Source of the DNA: SZUA-365 sp964635845
Lineage (GTDB): Bacteria > Bacteroidota > Ignavibacteria > SZUA-365
Reading direction: 5' to 3'
DNA length: 64,000 nt
Assembly (NCBI GenBank): GCA_964635845.1
Contig: CAZWNO010000007.1
Span: 1 to 64,000 of the forward strand
The position numbers were made by a program, and so were the translations under genes. The notes under the pieces were generated by a model that did no database searches, was not told the origin of the DNA, and saw only the letters and a program-made list of their open reading frames with translations. Every line of letters starts with the position of its first letter. The first letter of the stretch is position 1. Positions 47,401-55,454 of this stretch are shown here, in pieces.

Positions 47401-49552
47401 TCCTCTCGGCGAAGTAAGAGAACTGGCCATTACTTGAATTGAACCGACGTCCTACACCGAAATGAACCCGTTGCTGAGTGAGATATTTTTCGTCGACCTG
47501 CCAGTACCCGGATGAGCGGATATGTTGTCCATCGGGCGACAACACGATCATGTACGGTGAGCCTTCCCTTCCGAGCACGGTGTCCATCGGATTTACGTAC
47601 ATAAGATCTGAATCGCAAGTCGTGCCGACGATTGCGATATCCCCGCAATTCAGTGGTACTACACCGCTGATATAACCTGATCCCCGCATGTTCCCCGGCA
47701 GACGAGTGCAGAAGATGGGATCACCGCCAGTCGGTGGAAACTTCATCACGAATCCCGGTGCCGGACCGATGGCGATCGGTCGGATGAGTGAGAGGTTCTC
47801 GCTGAGGACATCCCCAGCGAGTATGATATTATTCCCTGAATCGATTCGGATATCGTCGAGCTCAACGTACCCCCCGAGCCATGTCGTGAAGATAAAATTA
47901 CCCAGATCACTCGTCAGCTTCGCGATCAAGAGATCATGCTTCGAATTATTCGGAGATTTCCATGAACGGATACTGGGTGGCCGGTTTAAAGTATCGATGG
48001 CAGTCGCAACAACTACCGGTTGGGAGTCGGACCCAACCACCAATACCAAATTTGTACGTGGGTACATGCCCGGCACGGCGAGCAGGTATGTAGCCGCATA
48101 CACGGTATCATATCGAGAGCCAATATGGGCGACAACGAGAGAACTGAAAAGGGATTCGTCGCCCTGTACGGATACGAACGTATCCTGCACCGTTCCTGGT
48201 GTGACAAACCACTGCTCGCCTCTGCAGGCGCCCAGAACAAATAGTTTACCGTCCACACTCCTGTCTATGGCGATGCCGAGAAATGGATTCGGATTCCCGA
48301 GCCAGGTCGCGGCATCGAGTTTTCCGGTGCTGTCCAGACGCACCAACGAACAGTATATGCCTGTAATTGGCGTGGGTGGGGGGACATCGCTCTGCAGCAC
48401 ATTTCCTTTGACGGGAAAATCCGTCGAAGCCGTATTGCACAGAAAATGTGCCGCACCGTCCAGCCCAGCGGCAAGCATGCGGTCACTTTCCAGATCAGTG
48501 TCTGTTCCCAGAACCCAGTCGTCTTCTGTCCCGCCCAGGAAGGTCCCGTACGACATCACCAAATATGGGGTGAACCGGGCGAGGTAATAATCAATCTCAT
48601 ACACATCCCCACCGTGATGTGTCGCTTGGAAAGCGTTCTTCACCGGCATATCGACCGAGGCAGTAAACAACGCAATGAGGATGTTTCCTTCATCATCGAT
48701 GTCGATACCCCGAGGCCGCTCCGCACCGCTGCCTCCGAAATACGAGTTGAATTCCGTCTCGATCACCTTCCGTTTTTCGAAGAAATTGCGATACGGAATG
48801 ACTCTTGCCGTGTCGCCACTCAATCGCAGCTCTCCGGCGGATGCAGTACCGTCTCGCGATTCGGCCGGTTCACGGAGGTCGACTTCCGTGAGATTCCCTG
48901 TTTCAAAGGCGATGTGTCCGAGATCAGCCGCGGGGGATGCGACGATGCGCTGTACGAGTTTGCCCTGATGCTCGACGTACTCGATATCGATACCATCCCA
49001 GACATTCACATACCGGATTCCGCGGAAGGCAGGGACCTGTTCCTGCCAGTCAGCCCTGTCCCTGCCCTTGTAGATACCGGTCCGCACAGGCGATTCTTCC
49101 ATGCCCTCGACACGCATACGTGGAGAGGGATTGACAAAGCGAAGGGTGGACGATTCCATCAGACGTCTCCCCCGAGCGGCGGGCGTGGTCCACGCCATCT
49201 CGGCCTGCGACGGCAGGGTGGGCCGCTCCTGCGGTCGGAAGAGCACGAGGCCTTCCCGGGTGAACGCCACCTTGTCCATTCCTCTGACAATGCCGAAACG
49301 CACATCGTCATCCCACTGACCGATATTCCCGAGAAAAAGCATGGGCAGGCGGAATCCGTGTGGCAAGCCCAGGTCAACGTTCCGATCCGGTCGAGCGGAG
49401 TTCTCGACACCGGTCACGAAAATCTCCCGGTGAGGTGATGAAGAGATCACCGCATGCATGGGCGTGGAAATCGCCGCCATGGAAAGGAAGGCGACAAGTC
49501 CGGATATCAGCGCATGTTTGCAGCGCTCTGCACTTGCGTACGTACGACCCAC
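44444..49552 (-). CDS. Giant secreted T9SS cargo protein (propeller N-domain, Ig-like repeats)
   Basis: 1702 aa, GTG start backed by a strong AGGAGGT site. The first 37 residues form a signal peptide. Residues about 70-280 match the N-terminal domain found before SBBP propellers (FLGNIGQWDDDVRFGI, FTREGLVLFRP, YKGRDRADWQEQVPAFRGI, YVNVWDGIDIEYVEH). Residues 290-780 contain SBBP-type blades (FGGSGAERPRGIDIDDEGN, YGTFLGGTEDDWV). From about 800, several Ig/transglutaminase-like beta repeats of about 140 aa each contain CxLxxPxxL-type openings with paired cysteines. A T9SS type A tail (FGPVYPHPIPL to LLVTVVR) closes it. Probably a surface adhesin or scaffold; no catalytic motif seen. Confidence 0.85.
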   Translation of the reverse strand: MGRTYASAERCKHALISGLVAFLSMAAISTPMHAVISSSPHREIFVTGVENSARPDRNVDLGLPHGFRLPMLFLGNIGQWDDDVRFGIVRGMDKVAFTREGLVLFRPQERPTLPSQAEMAWTTPAARGRRLMESSTLRFVNPSPRMRVEGMEESPVRTGIYKGRDRADWQEQVPAFRGIRYVNVWDGIDIEYVEHQGKLVQRIVASPAADLGHIAFETGNLTEVDLREPAESRDGTASAGELRLSGDTARVIPYRNFFEKRKVIETEFNSYFGGSGAERPRGIDIDDEGNILIALFTASVDMPVKNAFQATHHGGDVYEIDYYLARFTPYLVMSYGTFLGGTEDDWVLGTDTDLESDRMLAAGLDGAAHFLCNTASTDFPVKGNVLQSDVPPPTPITGIYCSLVRLDSTGKLDAATWLGNPNPFLGIAIDRSVDGKLFVLGACRGEQWFVTPGTVQDTFVSVQGDESLFSSLVVAHIGSRYDTVYAATYLLAVPGMYPRTNLVLVVGSDSQPVVVATAIDTLNRPPSIRSWKSPNNSKHDLLIAKLTSDLGNFIFTTWLGGYVELDDIRIDSGNNIILAGDVLSENLSLIRPIAIGPAPGFVMKFPPTGGDPIFCTRLPGNMRGSGYISGVVPLNCGDIAIVGTTCDSDLMYVNPMDTVLGREGSPYMIVLSPDGQHIRSSGYWQVDEKYLTQQRVHFGVGRRFNSSNGQFSYFAERNGNVTMLGYMSSGSADSITPLRGIQDRYAGGESDMFLVRTRIPGCELLTCSMEMSDSIVRPVWPRIVVPESFEISVDVRNFDPSRSARDIECVLTLPPGLLPDPASQPLRKSLGPRRLGPGESETFTWQVRIDTTALTGDGLWVDAMVYYQDADVGTDGAPKASPCSFYISIVRPRPAFTCRLDAPDTLDVDASGGRYSPSPFPVHFELTNDSDFPFPLSRVGLHFGNGMGVEPAPPASRFLSAGTLAPGASFQGDWQADATRLPSSRVVHITVMGQDEAGNLFPLCDGEIIIRPIDPLRCASLEESTVRFNPRTGLFDPVDALARLRLWHEIDTLLPDVTVTADLSACRVLELKPGETPQRSIPQMLRAVTHTLDWTLTAASGPAGDRVDTVRFHAAAGGGAWTRSCEQTFRIRVIDSHLECAIQLPASLSAAKVQSRTPVLLEYTLTNTGTVPVNVDRLELAMDPLDSGLDALDPITLPGAQIAAGATLPWYLRLRAAIWRETRSVHCTVTAYGQSSIGTDSVLSRCDAAIEIEGVDGLRCAITAADSVRFERDSLRYSPNPVPVTMDLSNVLDTDESAVEAEIDLTGAPRFKLAGGEDAKKVLAGIDSQSLGSFTWLLVPEAATTGDNQDIIIRYRSSEQGLWKECGASVFVAAWPEIAEVRCATAGHDSLFADAAYEAIVPEPFQVSYTATNSGTLPLTGCEAAIVLPPGFALAGSDSIQSFGTSVPGSLAPNESATRWWTLTTDDRLQNFGAKDITWQWSSDQQGSTNGCAHVVQVSPDPSSGIVLTPLRLFFEAELGGALPPAQPVRLWTGGGLSIPWTAVSDTWYMDIDPEAGDRPGEIAVRPNTTMLNKGLHTSTLTIGGAAGNLPRRIAVEYQITNLTDVGDRPSVRSIAFGPVYPHPIPLAGEARLRLRNPRMLPLRVTLHDLLGRERAILREGMTSENEVLYLRPAALGLSPGNYLLRVLSSDGQQSLLVTVVR

Positions 49553-49557
49553 GGTCT

Positions 49558-49564
49558 ACCTCCT
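49558..49564 (-). promoter_or_regulatory. Ribosome binding site fixing a GTG start
   Basis: AGGAGGT on minus, 5 nt before GTG 49552. It is the strongest Shine-Dalgarno in the window and decides the start of the 1702-aa protein. Confidence 0.7.
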
Positions 49565-49873
49565 GTGCATGTGTGGAGGGATATCAGCTTGTATCGTGTT
49601 TCGATGGATCCTCCGGGGAGGCGGTGCAGGACCATTTCCCCGTGCCGATTCCCATTCGTACAACCGCGATGGGCGACGTCTTCACGGCTTTATCGATATG
49701 GTAGTGACACGTATGCAGTGCCGAATGTAACCGAATGCTCCGATTCTGTTCGCCTCGATACTTCCGCATCCATTCTCGATACATGTGCGAGCATTCACCG
49801 ATCCGTCGTGGCGGGCTCCCGTCTCGGATCCACCAACGACGCGGGCATGCAGCACCGGCGCATACCGGCGGGA
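49565..49873. other. Intergenic region before the 1702-aa gene
   Basis: No supported gene. On minus, TACATT near 49724-49729 has CGAACA 17 bp upstream, a possible promoter with a poor -35 that would leave a leader of about 165 nt. Nothing else is evident. Confidence 0.4.
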
Positions 49874-50830
49874 TTACACAACGCGAAATTCCGGCTCCCG
49901 CTCATCCAGCACATCGAGCAAATTCCGTGCGGCGATTTCGGCCATGCGGTCGCGCGTCTCGATCGAGGCGCTGCCGATATGCGGGAGCAGAACACAGTTG
50001 GGGAGATCGATCAACTCCCGGGGGATGGCCGGTTCGTTCTCATACACGTCGAAACCGGCGGCGAAAATCCTTCCTTCCCGCAGCGCCGCGATGAGCGCTT
50101 GTTCATCGACGACCGGACCCCGCGCCGTGTTGACGAATACCGCCGAAGGTTTCATCAGTGCGATGGCGCGCGCGTCGATCATGTGGCGTGTGTCCGGAGT
50201 GAGCGGAACATGGACGGAGATGTAATCGCTCGTGCGGAGCAATGTATCGAGATCGACATGCTCGGCACCAAGTTCCATTTCGAACGCCGTGTTCCGGTTG
50301 CGGCTGTGGTACAGGATGCGCATGTCGAAACCGCGCGCCGCGCGCCGCGCCAGTGCGCAGCCGATGCGTCCCGCGCCGACGATTCCCAATGTCCGCCCGA
50401 CGAGGTCCTGGCCGAGAAACAGCTTCGGTTCCCAGCCGGTGAATTTTCCCTCGCGCAGCCATGCGTCGCTTTCGACGATGCGCCGGGCACAGGCGATCAT
50501 GAGCGCGAAGGCGATGTCCGCGGTGGCCTCCGTCAGTACGCCGGGCGTGTTGGTCACCGCGATGCCGCGCGCGCGTGCGGCGGCGATGTCGATGTTGTTG
50601 TAGCCGACCGCGTAGGCGGAGATGCAGCGGAGGCGTTCGCCTTCCGCGATCACATCGGCGTCGACCGGATCGGAGAGCAGGCAGAGCAGTCCCTCTGCCT
50701 CGCGCACCGCGGCGAGGAGTTCTTTTTTCGTGATCTGCCGGTCGTGCGGAAATACGGTGACATCATGCCGTTCACGCAGCGGCACGATGCCGGCGTCGGG
50801 GATGTTGCGGGTGATGAAGATGTGTGCCAT
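49874..50830 (-). CDS. D-2-hydroxyacid dehydrogenase (glyoxylate/hydroxypyruvate reductase type)
   Basis: 318 aa. ATG 50830 (MAHIFITRNIPDAG) is chosen; the frame continues upstream only by translating the octamer array. NAD(P)-binding motif GIVGAGRIGCALARR; catalytic residues in NTARGPVVDE (Arg), YENEP (Glu) and LPHIGSAS (His). The segment YAVGYNNIDIAAARARGI and NTPGVLTEATADIAFAL are typical of GyaR/GRHPR enzymes, which reduce glyoxylate or hydroxypyruvate to glycolate or D-glycerate. Substrate is not certain. It is single, with no clear operon partner. Confidence 0.88.
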   Translation of the reverse strand: MAHIFITRNIPDAGIVPLRERHDVTVFPHDRQITKKELLAAVREAEGLLCLLSDPVDADVIAEGERLRCISAYAVGYNNIDIAAARARGIAVTNTPGVLTEATADIAFALMIACARRIVESDAWLREGKFTGWEPKLFLGQDLVGRTLGIVGAGRIGCALARRAARGFDMRILYHSRNRNTAFEMELGAEHVDLDTLLRTSDYISVHVPLTPDTRHMIDARAIALMKPSAVFVNTARGPVVDEQALIAALREGRIFAAGFDVYENEPAIPRELIDLPNCVLLPHIGSASIETRDRMAEIAARNLLDVLDEREPEFRVV

Positions 50831-50841
50831 GGGGATGGGAG

Positions 50842-50921
50842 GATGACAAGATGACAAGATGGGAAGATGACAAGATGACAAGATGGAAAGATGACAAGAT
50901 GGAAAGATGGAAAGATGAAAT
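50842..50921. repeat. 8-bp tandem array (GATGACAA)n
   Basis: Ten units of GATGACAA, GATGGGAA or GATGGAAA, beginning 12 bp before the dehydrogenase start codon on the 5' side of that gene. Confidence 0.9.
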
Positions 50922-50948
50922 GTACTTTGTGCGCCGGGGAGGTGCAAG

Positions 50949-50978
50949 AAAAACGCCCGCGGTGGTGGGCCGCGGGCG
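50949..50978 (-). terminator. Intrinsic terminator of the 682-aa cargo gene
   Basis: CGCCCGCGG / CCGCGGGCG, 9-bp stem with a 7-nt loop (50954-50978). On minus it is followed by TTTTTC, 28 bp after the stop at 51006. Confidence 0.8.
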
Positions 50979-51005
50979 CGTCAATTCGGAATAACGGATG
51001 CTGAA

Positions 51006-53054
51006 TTACTTCATGACCGTCATTTTCTTCTGCGTGACCTGACCGTCGACATTGATCTGGTAGATGTAGGTGCCGGACGGAAGGTTCTCGGAATTCATCT
51101 GCACCTGATGCGCGCCGGCTTCCTTCAGTTCGTCGACCAGCGTGCCGACGTGCTCGCCGAGGGAGTTGAACACCTTCAGGGAGACGTGGCCCGGCTGCAT
51201 CAGCTGGTAGCTGATGGTCGTCGTCGGATTGAACGGATTCGGGTAGTTCTGGTACAGGGTGACCGCGGTCGGAGCGGCATCGAAATAGACGTCCACGACC
51301 GGAGAGTAGGTGTGCGTGCCGTCGTTGTCGACCTGGCGGAGGCGGTACTTCACATTGCCCACGTTGCGGTGCGTTTCGGTGATCGCATCCTTGAAGCTGT
51401 ATGTCATCGGCGCGGTCGTCGTGCCGCGTCCGGCGACGAATCCGGCTTTCTCCCAGGTCTCGCCGCCGTTAAAGCTGCGCTCGACCTCGAAGCCGAAGTT
51501 GTTCGTCTCCATCGTGATGTTCCAGGTCAGGTCCACGTTCTCACCGTTGACGACGGCGTTGAGCGTGGAGAGTTCTACCGGGATGGTCTGCCGGGAGCGG
51601 TACGCCGCGATGCCGTTGTTGGACATGAGCACGTAGAGAATGATGTGCAGTCCGGGAGCGTCGGGATCTTCCTGCAGCGTGTAGTACTGCAGCTTGTAAT
51701 CGACATCGGAGATGTAATTTTCCTCCGCGGAGTTGTTGTTCAGCGTCTTGTTGCCGAGCTGCGGCGTGGGACCCCAGATTGGAAAATCGCCGCCGGGAGT
51801 GGTGACGTCGATCACGCGCGCGGTCGTATGGGTATTCGGGATCGTCGGATCGATGCCGCCGGTGGGACGCCCGTCGGCAAGCACGAGGAACTTCCGTCCG
51901 TACTCCTTCAGCTCGAAGTAGGCGAGCGTGCCGGAGGCGCCGGTGATGGATGTGGAGAGCGAACGGTTACCGGTCGCGCTCTGAACGAAGGTCTGTGGCC
52001 AGGGATTCGTGGCGTGCTGCTGCTGCTGCGCGCTGGTGGTCAGACGCGGATTCGAATCCATCCAGACATCCTGAAAGGCCGCCGTGCTCGTTGCCGCCAC
52101 GCCATGCGCGGCGAGACCGGAGTTCGAATTTTCGAGACGCATCGCGAGGCGGAATTCCAGTTTGCCGCCGCCGGGAGCGGGGGGCGCGTCGCGATACGGG
52201 CGGTTCTGTTCGGGACGCAGGTCCTGGAGAATGACGTTCACTTCGCGGTTCCACTCCGGCTGCGTGGGCCAGGAGCCGCCGGAGACGTAGATGCGCGCGC
52301 TATCCACCATATAAGGCGGATCGTTATTCGCGGGATAGAACATCTTGCGCTGACCGACAACGTCGAAGGCGTCGCCGTAGCGGGAATAGGTCATCTCGCT
52401 GCTGTTGATGTTGCCGATCGCGGTGCCTGCGGCATTGAGCGTCGCATAGGCCAGCATGGGGGTGGCTTTCGGATCATCCCAGCGCCAGACGCGGAAGGGA
52501 CCCTGACCGAGGTACACGGGATCGCACTGCCCGCTGGGCAGCAGGATGCAGACGCCCCACACCGGCACGACGAGATTGCCCACGTAAATGCGGCCCTCGT
52601 CGTCGAGGTCGATCTTGTAGACACAGTAGGTGTTCTGGGAGTATCCGCGGTTGGTTGTAGCCCCATTGTGATGGGCAATCGTGTCGATAGGTACCGGGAG
52701 TTCACCGCCCCTGCCACGGTAGGTGGCATCCGCGGAGCGGCCGACGGTCAGGGCCGGCTGTCCGTTGCTCGCATACCAGGCATAGATGCGCGGAGTCTGC
52801 CAGAAGGTCGGTCCGGACACGGTGGTGTTCGGATTGACGATGTAAACCACATCACGCCACTTGTCGTAGGCAAGGCCGGTGAAGGACTTGCTCGGGATCA
52901 TCCAGGCATTGGGATGGTTAGGATTTGTCGGGGGAGGGGGGACATTGCGCCACAGCTCTTCCCAGTCGAGGTTGCCCTGCGCGTTCATCTGCGCGGGCAG
53001 CATCGCCATGAGCAAGGCGAGCATGCAGCCGGTAGTCAGTAGAATATTCCTCAT
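51006..53054 (-). CDS. Secreted T9SS cargo protein, member A of a divergent homologous pair
   Basis: 682 aa. ATG 53054 starts a signal peptide (MRNILLTTGCMLALLMAMLP, cleaved near MNAQ). I do not recognise the 470-aa N-terminal domain. It contains GNLDWEELW, GGELPVPIDT, DDEGRIYVGNLV, GPFRVWRWDD, SSEMTYSRYGDAF and ISDVDYKLQYY, with the look of a beta-propeller. Residues about 495-600 form a fibronectin III-like domain (VDLTWNITMETNNFGFEVER). The C-terminus is a canonical T9SS type A sorting domain (YQNYPNPFNPTTTISYQL through KKMTVMK). The gene at 53357 encodes a clear homologue in the opposite direction. Confidence 0.85.
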   Translation of the reverse strand: MRNILLTTGCMLALLMAMLPAQMNAQGNLDWEELWRNVPPPPTNPNHPNAWMIPSKSFTGLAYDKWRDVVYIVNPNTTVSGPTFWQTPRIYAWYASNGQPALTVGRSADATYRGRGGELPVPIDTIAHHNGATTNRGYSQNTYCVYKIDLDDEGRIYVGNLVVPVWGVCILLPSGQCDPVYLGQGPFRVWRWDDPKATPMLAYATLNAAGTAIGNINSSEMTYSRYGDAFDVVGQRKMFYPANNDPPYMVDSARIYVSGGSWPTQPEWNREVNVILQDLRPEQNRPYRDAPPAPGGGKLEFRLAMRLENSNSGLAAHGVAATSTAAFQDVWMDSNPRLTTSAQQQQHATNPWPQTFVQSATGNRSLSTSITGASGTLAYFELKEYGRKFLVLADGRPTGGIDPTIPNTHTTARVIDVTTPGGDFPIWGPTPQLGNKTLNNNSAEENYISDVDYKLQYYTLQEDPDAPGLHIILYVLMSNNGIAAYRSRQTIPVELSTLNAVVNGENVDLTWNITMETNNFGFEVERSFNGGETWEKAGFVAGRGTTTAPMTYSFKDAITETHRNVGNVKYRLRQVDNDGTHTYSPVVDVYFDAAPTAVTLYQNYPNPFNPTTTISYQLMQPGHVSLKVFNSLGEHVGTLVDELKEAGAHQVQMNSENLPSGTYIYQINVDGQVTQKKMTVMK

Positions 53055-53146
53055 GGACAGCTCTCCGTACTGGTGAAATATGTTGAAGTATCTCGATTCG
53101 AGTTCGTTGTGGTCGCGATTCAAATATCTTCTTGACCTGATCATAA

Positions 53147-53175
53147 AACATACCGAAAACAGCAAGATGAGTCAA
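53147..53175 (-). promoter_or_regulatory. Candidate promoter of cargo protein A
   Basis: On minus, TTGACT and TATGTT are 17 bp apart, leaving an untranslated leader of about 90 nt. I found no equally good site for the plus-strand partner; its start has AAGGAGG and a small dyad TTGATT-C-AATCAA at 53332-53344. Confidence 0.55.
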
Positions 53176-53356
53176 GACGAATCATTTGTCCGGCAAGGAC
53201 TTTCATGGATGCATCAAATCAGTGTCACCTCCAAGAGACACGGTGTTTTCTCGAATGTTACACGGCAGGCTGTTTTTCTGCCCGGAAGCGATGATCTGTC
53301 ACAATCCGGCGCACCGCGGTTCCTTCACTCGTTGATTCAATCAAGGAGGGTCATTC

Positions 53357-55384
53357 ATGCGAAGCATTCTCCCGCTCTGCTTTCTTGCCGCGCTCGTCTG
53401 CGCGTTGACGCCTGTCCCCGCGGCTTCCCAGGGAAACATCGACTGGGAATTCCTCTGGCAGCAAACCGCGCCGAAAGGACAGCCGAAGCACCCGATGGCC
53501 TGGATGAACGATTCGCTCTCGTACACCCGGCTGGCTTACGACGAACTGCGCGATGTCGTGTACGTCGTCTCGCCGCATACCGCCGGATCGACTCAGTGGA
53601 GCGTCCCGGCAATTCACATTCTCGATGCTGAAACAGGACAGCCCCGGATGGACATGGGACGGTCGGCGCATGTCGCGCGGTCCGGACAGGGCGGCGAGCT
53701 TCCCGTGCCGATCGATACCTTCAGGACGGTCGGCAACACAAACCTCGGCTTCGGGGAAAATTGGTTCGCGCTGTACAACGTCGACGTGGACGATGAAGGC
53801 CGCATCTATGCGTGCAATCTCGTCGAACCGCTGTGGGGCATCTGCCTGCTCCTGCCCGGCGGCGGGTGCGATCCGATGTATCTGCATCAGGGACCCTTCC
53901 GCGTCTGGCGCTGGGACACGCCCACATCCACTCCCGAGTTGATCTATGCGACATGCGACACCATGCATTCCATGATCGGATCCGTTCAATCGAGCGAGAT
54001 GCCCTACACACGATGGGGCGACGGTTTCGCGGTATCGGGCAAACGTGGCTGGTATCAACCGCCGGCCGGCGGGCCGCCCGTGCTCGTCGACAGTACGCGG
54101 ATCTACGTCACGAACGGAGAATTCGGCATGCCCGGAGTCACAGCCGGTCATGTCGCCGTGCTGGTCGAGGACCATCGCCCGGAACTGCAGCGCCCGCTGC
54201 GCGACGTGACGGGTGGGGGACGTTTGTCCTACCGTCTCGGCCACCTGATGGAGCTCCCCGGCCAGGCCGCGGCACATGGGATCGCGCTGGACGCACCGAC
54301 GATCGCCGGCGATACATTGCAGCGCTGGATCTGGCTGCGGCGTCACGGGGAGGATCTGTACCGTGTGCGCGAACGGTATTCCGGCAGCGCTGCCTTGCCG
54401 CTGCGCAGTACTCCGCTGGGACCTGATCTCTTGTCCCTCGCCAACACTTCGTCCCTTTTCGGCCCGAGCGGATCCATGGAATGCCTGCAGCTGCCTGAGT
54501 ATGGGCGCAGCTTTCTCGCCACGGCGGACGCACCGCCGCCCGTTGGCGGCAGCCCCGGACAGCCGACACCAGGAAACGCCGCCAGATTTTTCGACGTCAC
54601 GACCTGGGGTCAGTATTTCATGGTCTGGTGGCCTACGCCGGATGTCGGCAATTCGCCGCTCTGGTCGGTGGGCGTGGAAAACCATATCAGTGATGTGGAT
54701 CTGAAACTCGAGTATGATACCATTGCCCGCGCCCTGGTGGTGCGGTTGTTCGTGCTCATGTCCAACAACGGGATCGCCTGCTTTCGCAGCCGTCCGCCGA
54801 TTCCGGTGGACCTGGTCGCGCTCGGTGCGCGATGGCATGACGATATGGCCATTGTCGAGTGGACCGTTGCCGCGGAACGCAATATCATGCTCTACACGGT
54901 CGAACGCGGCGAATCGGAGCGGGGTCCGTGGCGGCACGCCGGAACCGTGACCGCGGCAGGTGGGAGCGGCAACCTGCTGTACCGTTTGGAGGATCCCGAT
55001 GCCGCGCGCGAGACCGGCGCATCCGCGCTTACCTGGTATCGACTGACGGCCGTGGAATACGACGGATCGCGCAAGACCTTCCCCGCGGTAGCGCTGCGCA
55101 GGAGCGGCGATGCATCGCCGCTGTCGCTTTCCCTGTTCCCGCAGCCGGCTCCGCGACGCGAAGGGGTTGTCTACCTGCGGATACAGTCCCCGGTCCCGGA
55201 AGCCGTCACCCTGCGCGTGACGGATCTGCTCGGACGGGAAGCGCTGTCCGCTCGACGCATCCTGCTCGAAACCGGCGGAAGTGTGCTGACTTTGGATGTG
55301 TCCGGCCTGAACGCGGGATGGTATCTGGTGGAGGCGAGGAGCAGCGGCATCGCTCCGATCGTGCGTCGCCTGCTCGTGCGGTGA
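53357..55384 (+). CDS. Secreted T9SS cargo protein, member B of a divergent homologous pair
   Basis: 675 aa with AAGGAGG before ATG 53357 and a signal peptide ending PAASQ. It parallels the 51006-53054 product throughout: GNIDWEFLW, GGELPVPIDT, DDEGRIYACNLV, GPFRVWRWDT, SSEMPYTRWGDGF, ISDVDLKLEYD and LMSNNGIACFRSR. A fibronectin III-like domain follows (AIVEWTVAAERNIMLYTVER). The C-terminal sorting domain is more diverged (LSLFPQPAPRREGVVYLRIQ to RRLLVR) than that of its partner. I recognise no function. The two genes probably arose by an inverted duplication. Confidence 0.82.
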   Translation: MRSILPLCFLAALVCALTPVPAASQGNIDWEFLWQQTAPKGQPKHPMAWMNDSLSYTRLAYDELRDVVYVVSPHTAGSTQWSVPAIHILDAETGQPRMDMGRSAHVARSGQGGELPVPIDTFRTVGNTNLGFGENWFALYNVDVDDEGRIYACNLVEPLWGICLLLPGGGCDPMYLHQGPFRVWRWDTPTSTPELIYATCDTMHSMIGSVQSSEMPYTRWGDGFAVSGKRGWYQPPAGGPPVLVDSTRIYVTNGEFGMPGVTAGHVAVLVEDHRPELQRPLRDVTGGGRLSYRLGHLMELPGQAAAHGIALDAPTIAGDTLQRWIWLRRHGEDLYRVRERYSGSAALPLRSTPLGPDLLSLANTSSLFGPSGSMECLQLPEYGRSFLATADAPPPVGGSPGQPTPGNAARFFDVTTWGQYFMVWWPTPDVGNSPLWSVGVENHISDVDLKLEYDTIARALVVRLFVLMSNNGIACFRSRPPIPVDLVALGARWHDDMAIVEWTVAAERNIMLYTVERGESERGPWRHAGTVTAAGGSGNLLYRLEDPDAARETGASALTWYRLTAVEYDGSRKTFPAVALRRSGDASPLSLSLFPQPAPRREGVVYLRIQSPVPEAVTLRVTDLLGREALSARRILLETGGSVLTLDVSGLNAGWYLVEARSSGIAPIVRRLLVR

Positions 55385-55454
55385 ATTCCTTCAGCGGAAC
55401 AACCGGGATCATTCCCGGATCAATCGCTCTGCCGACGCCGGACGGCCAGGTGTG

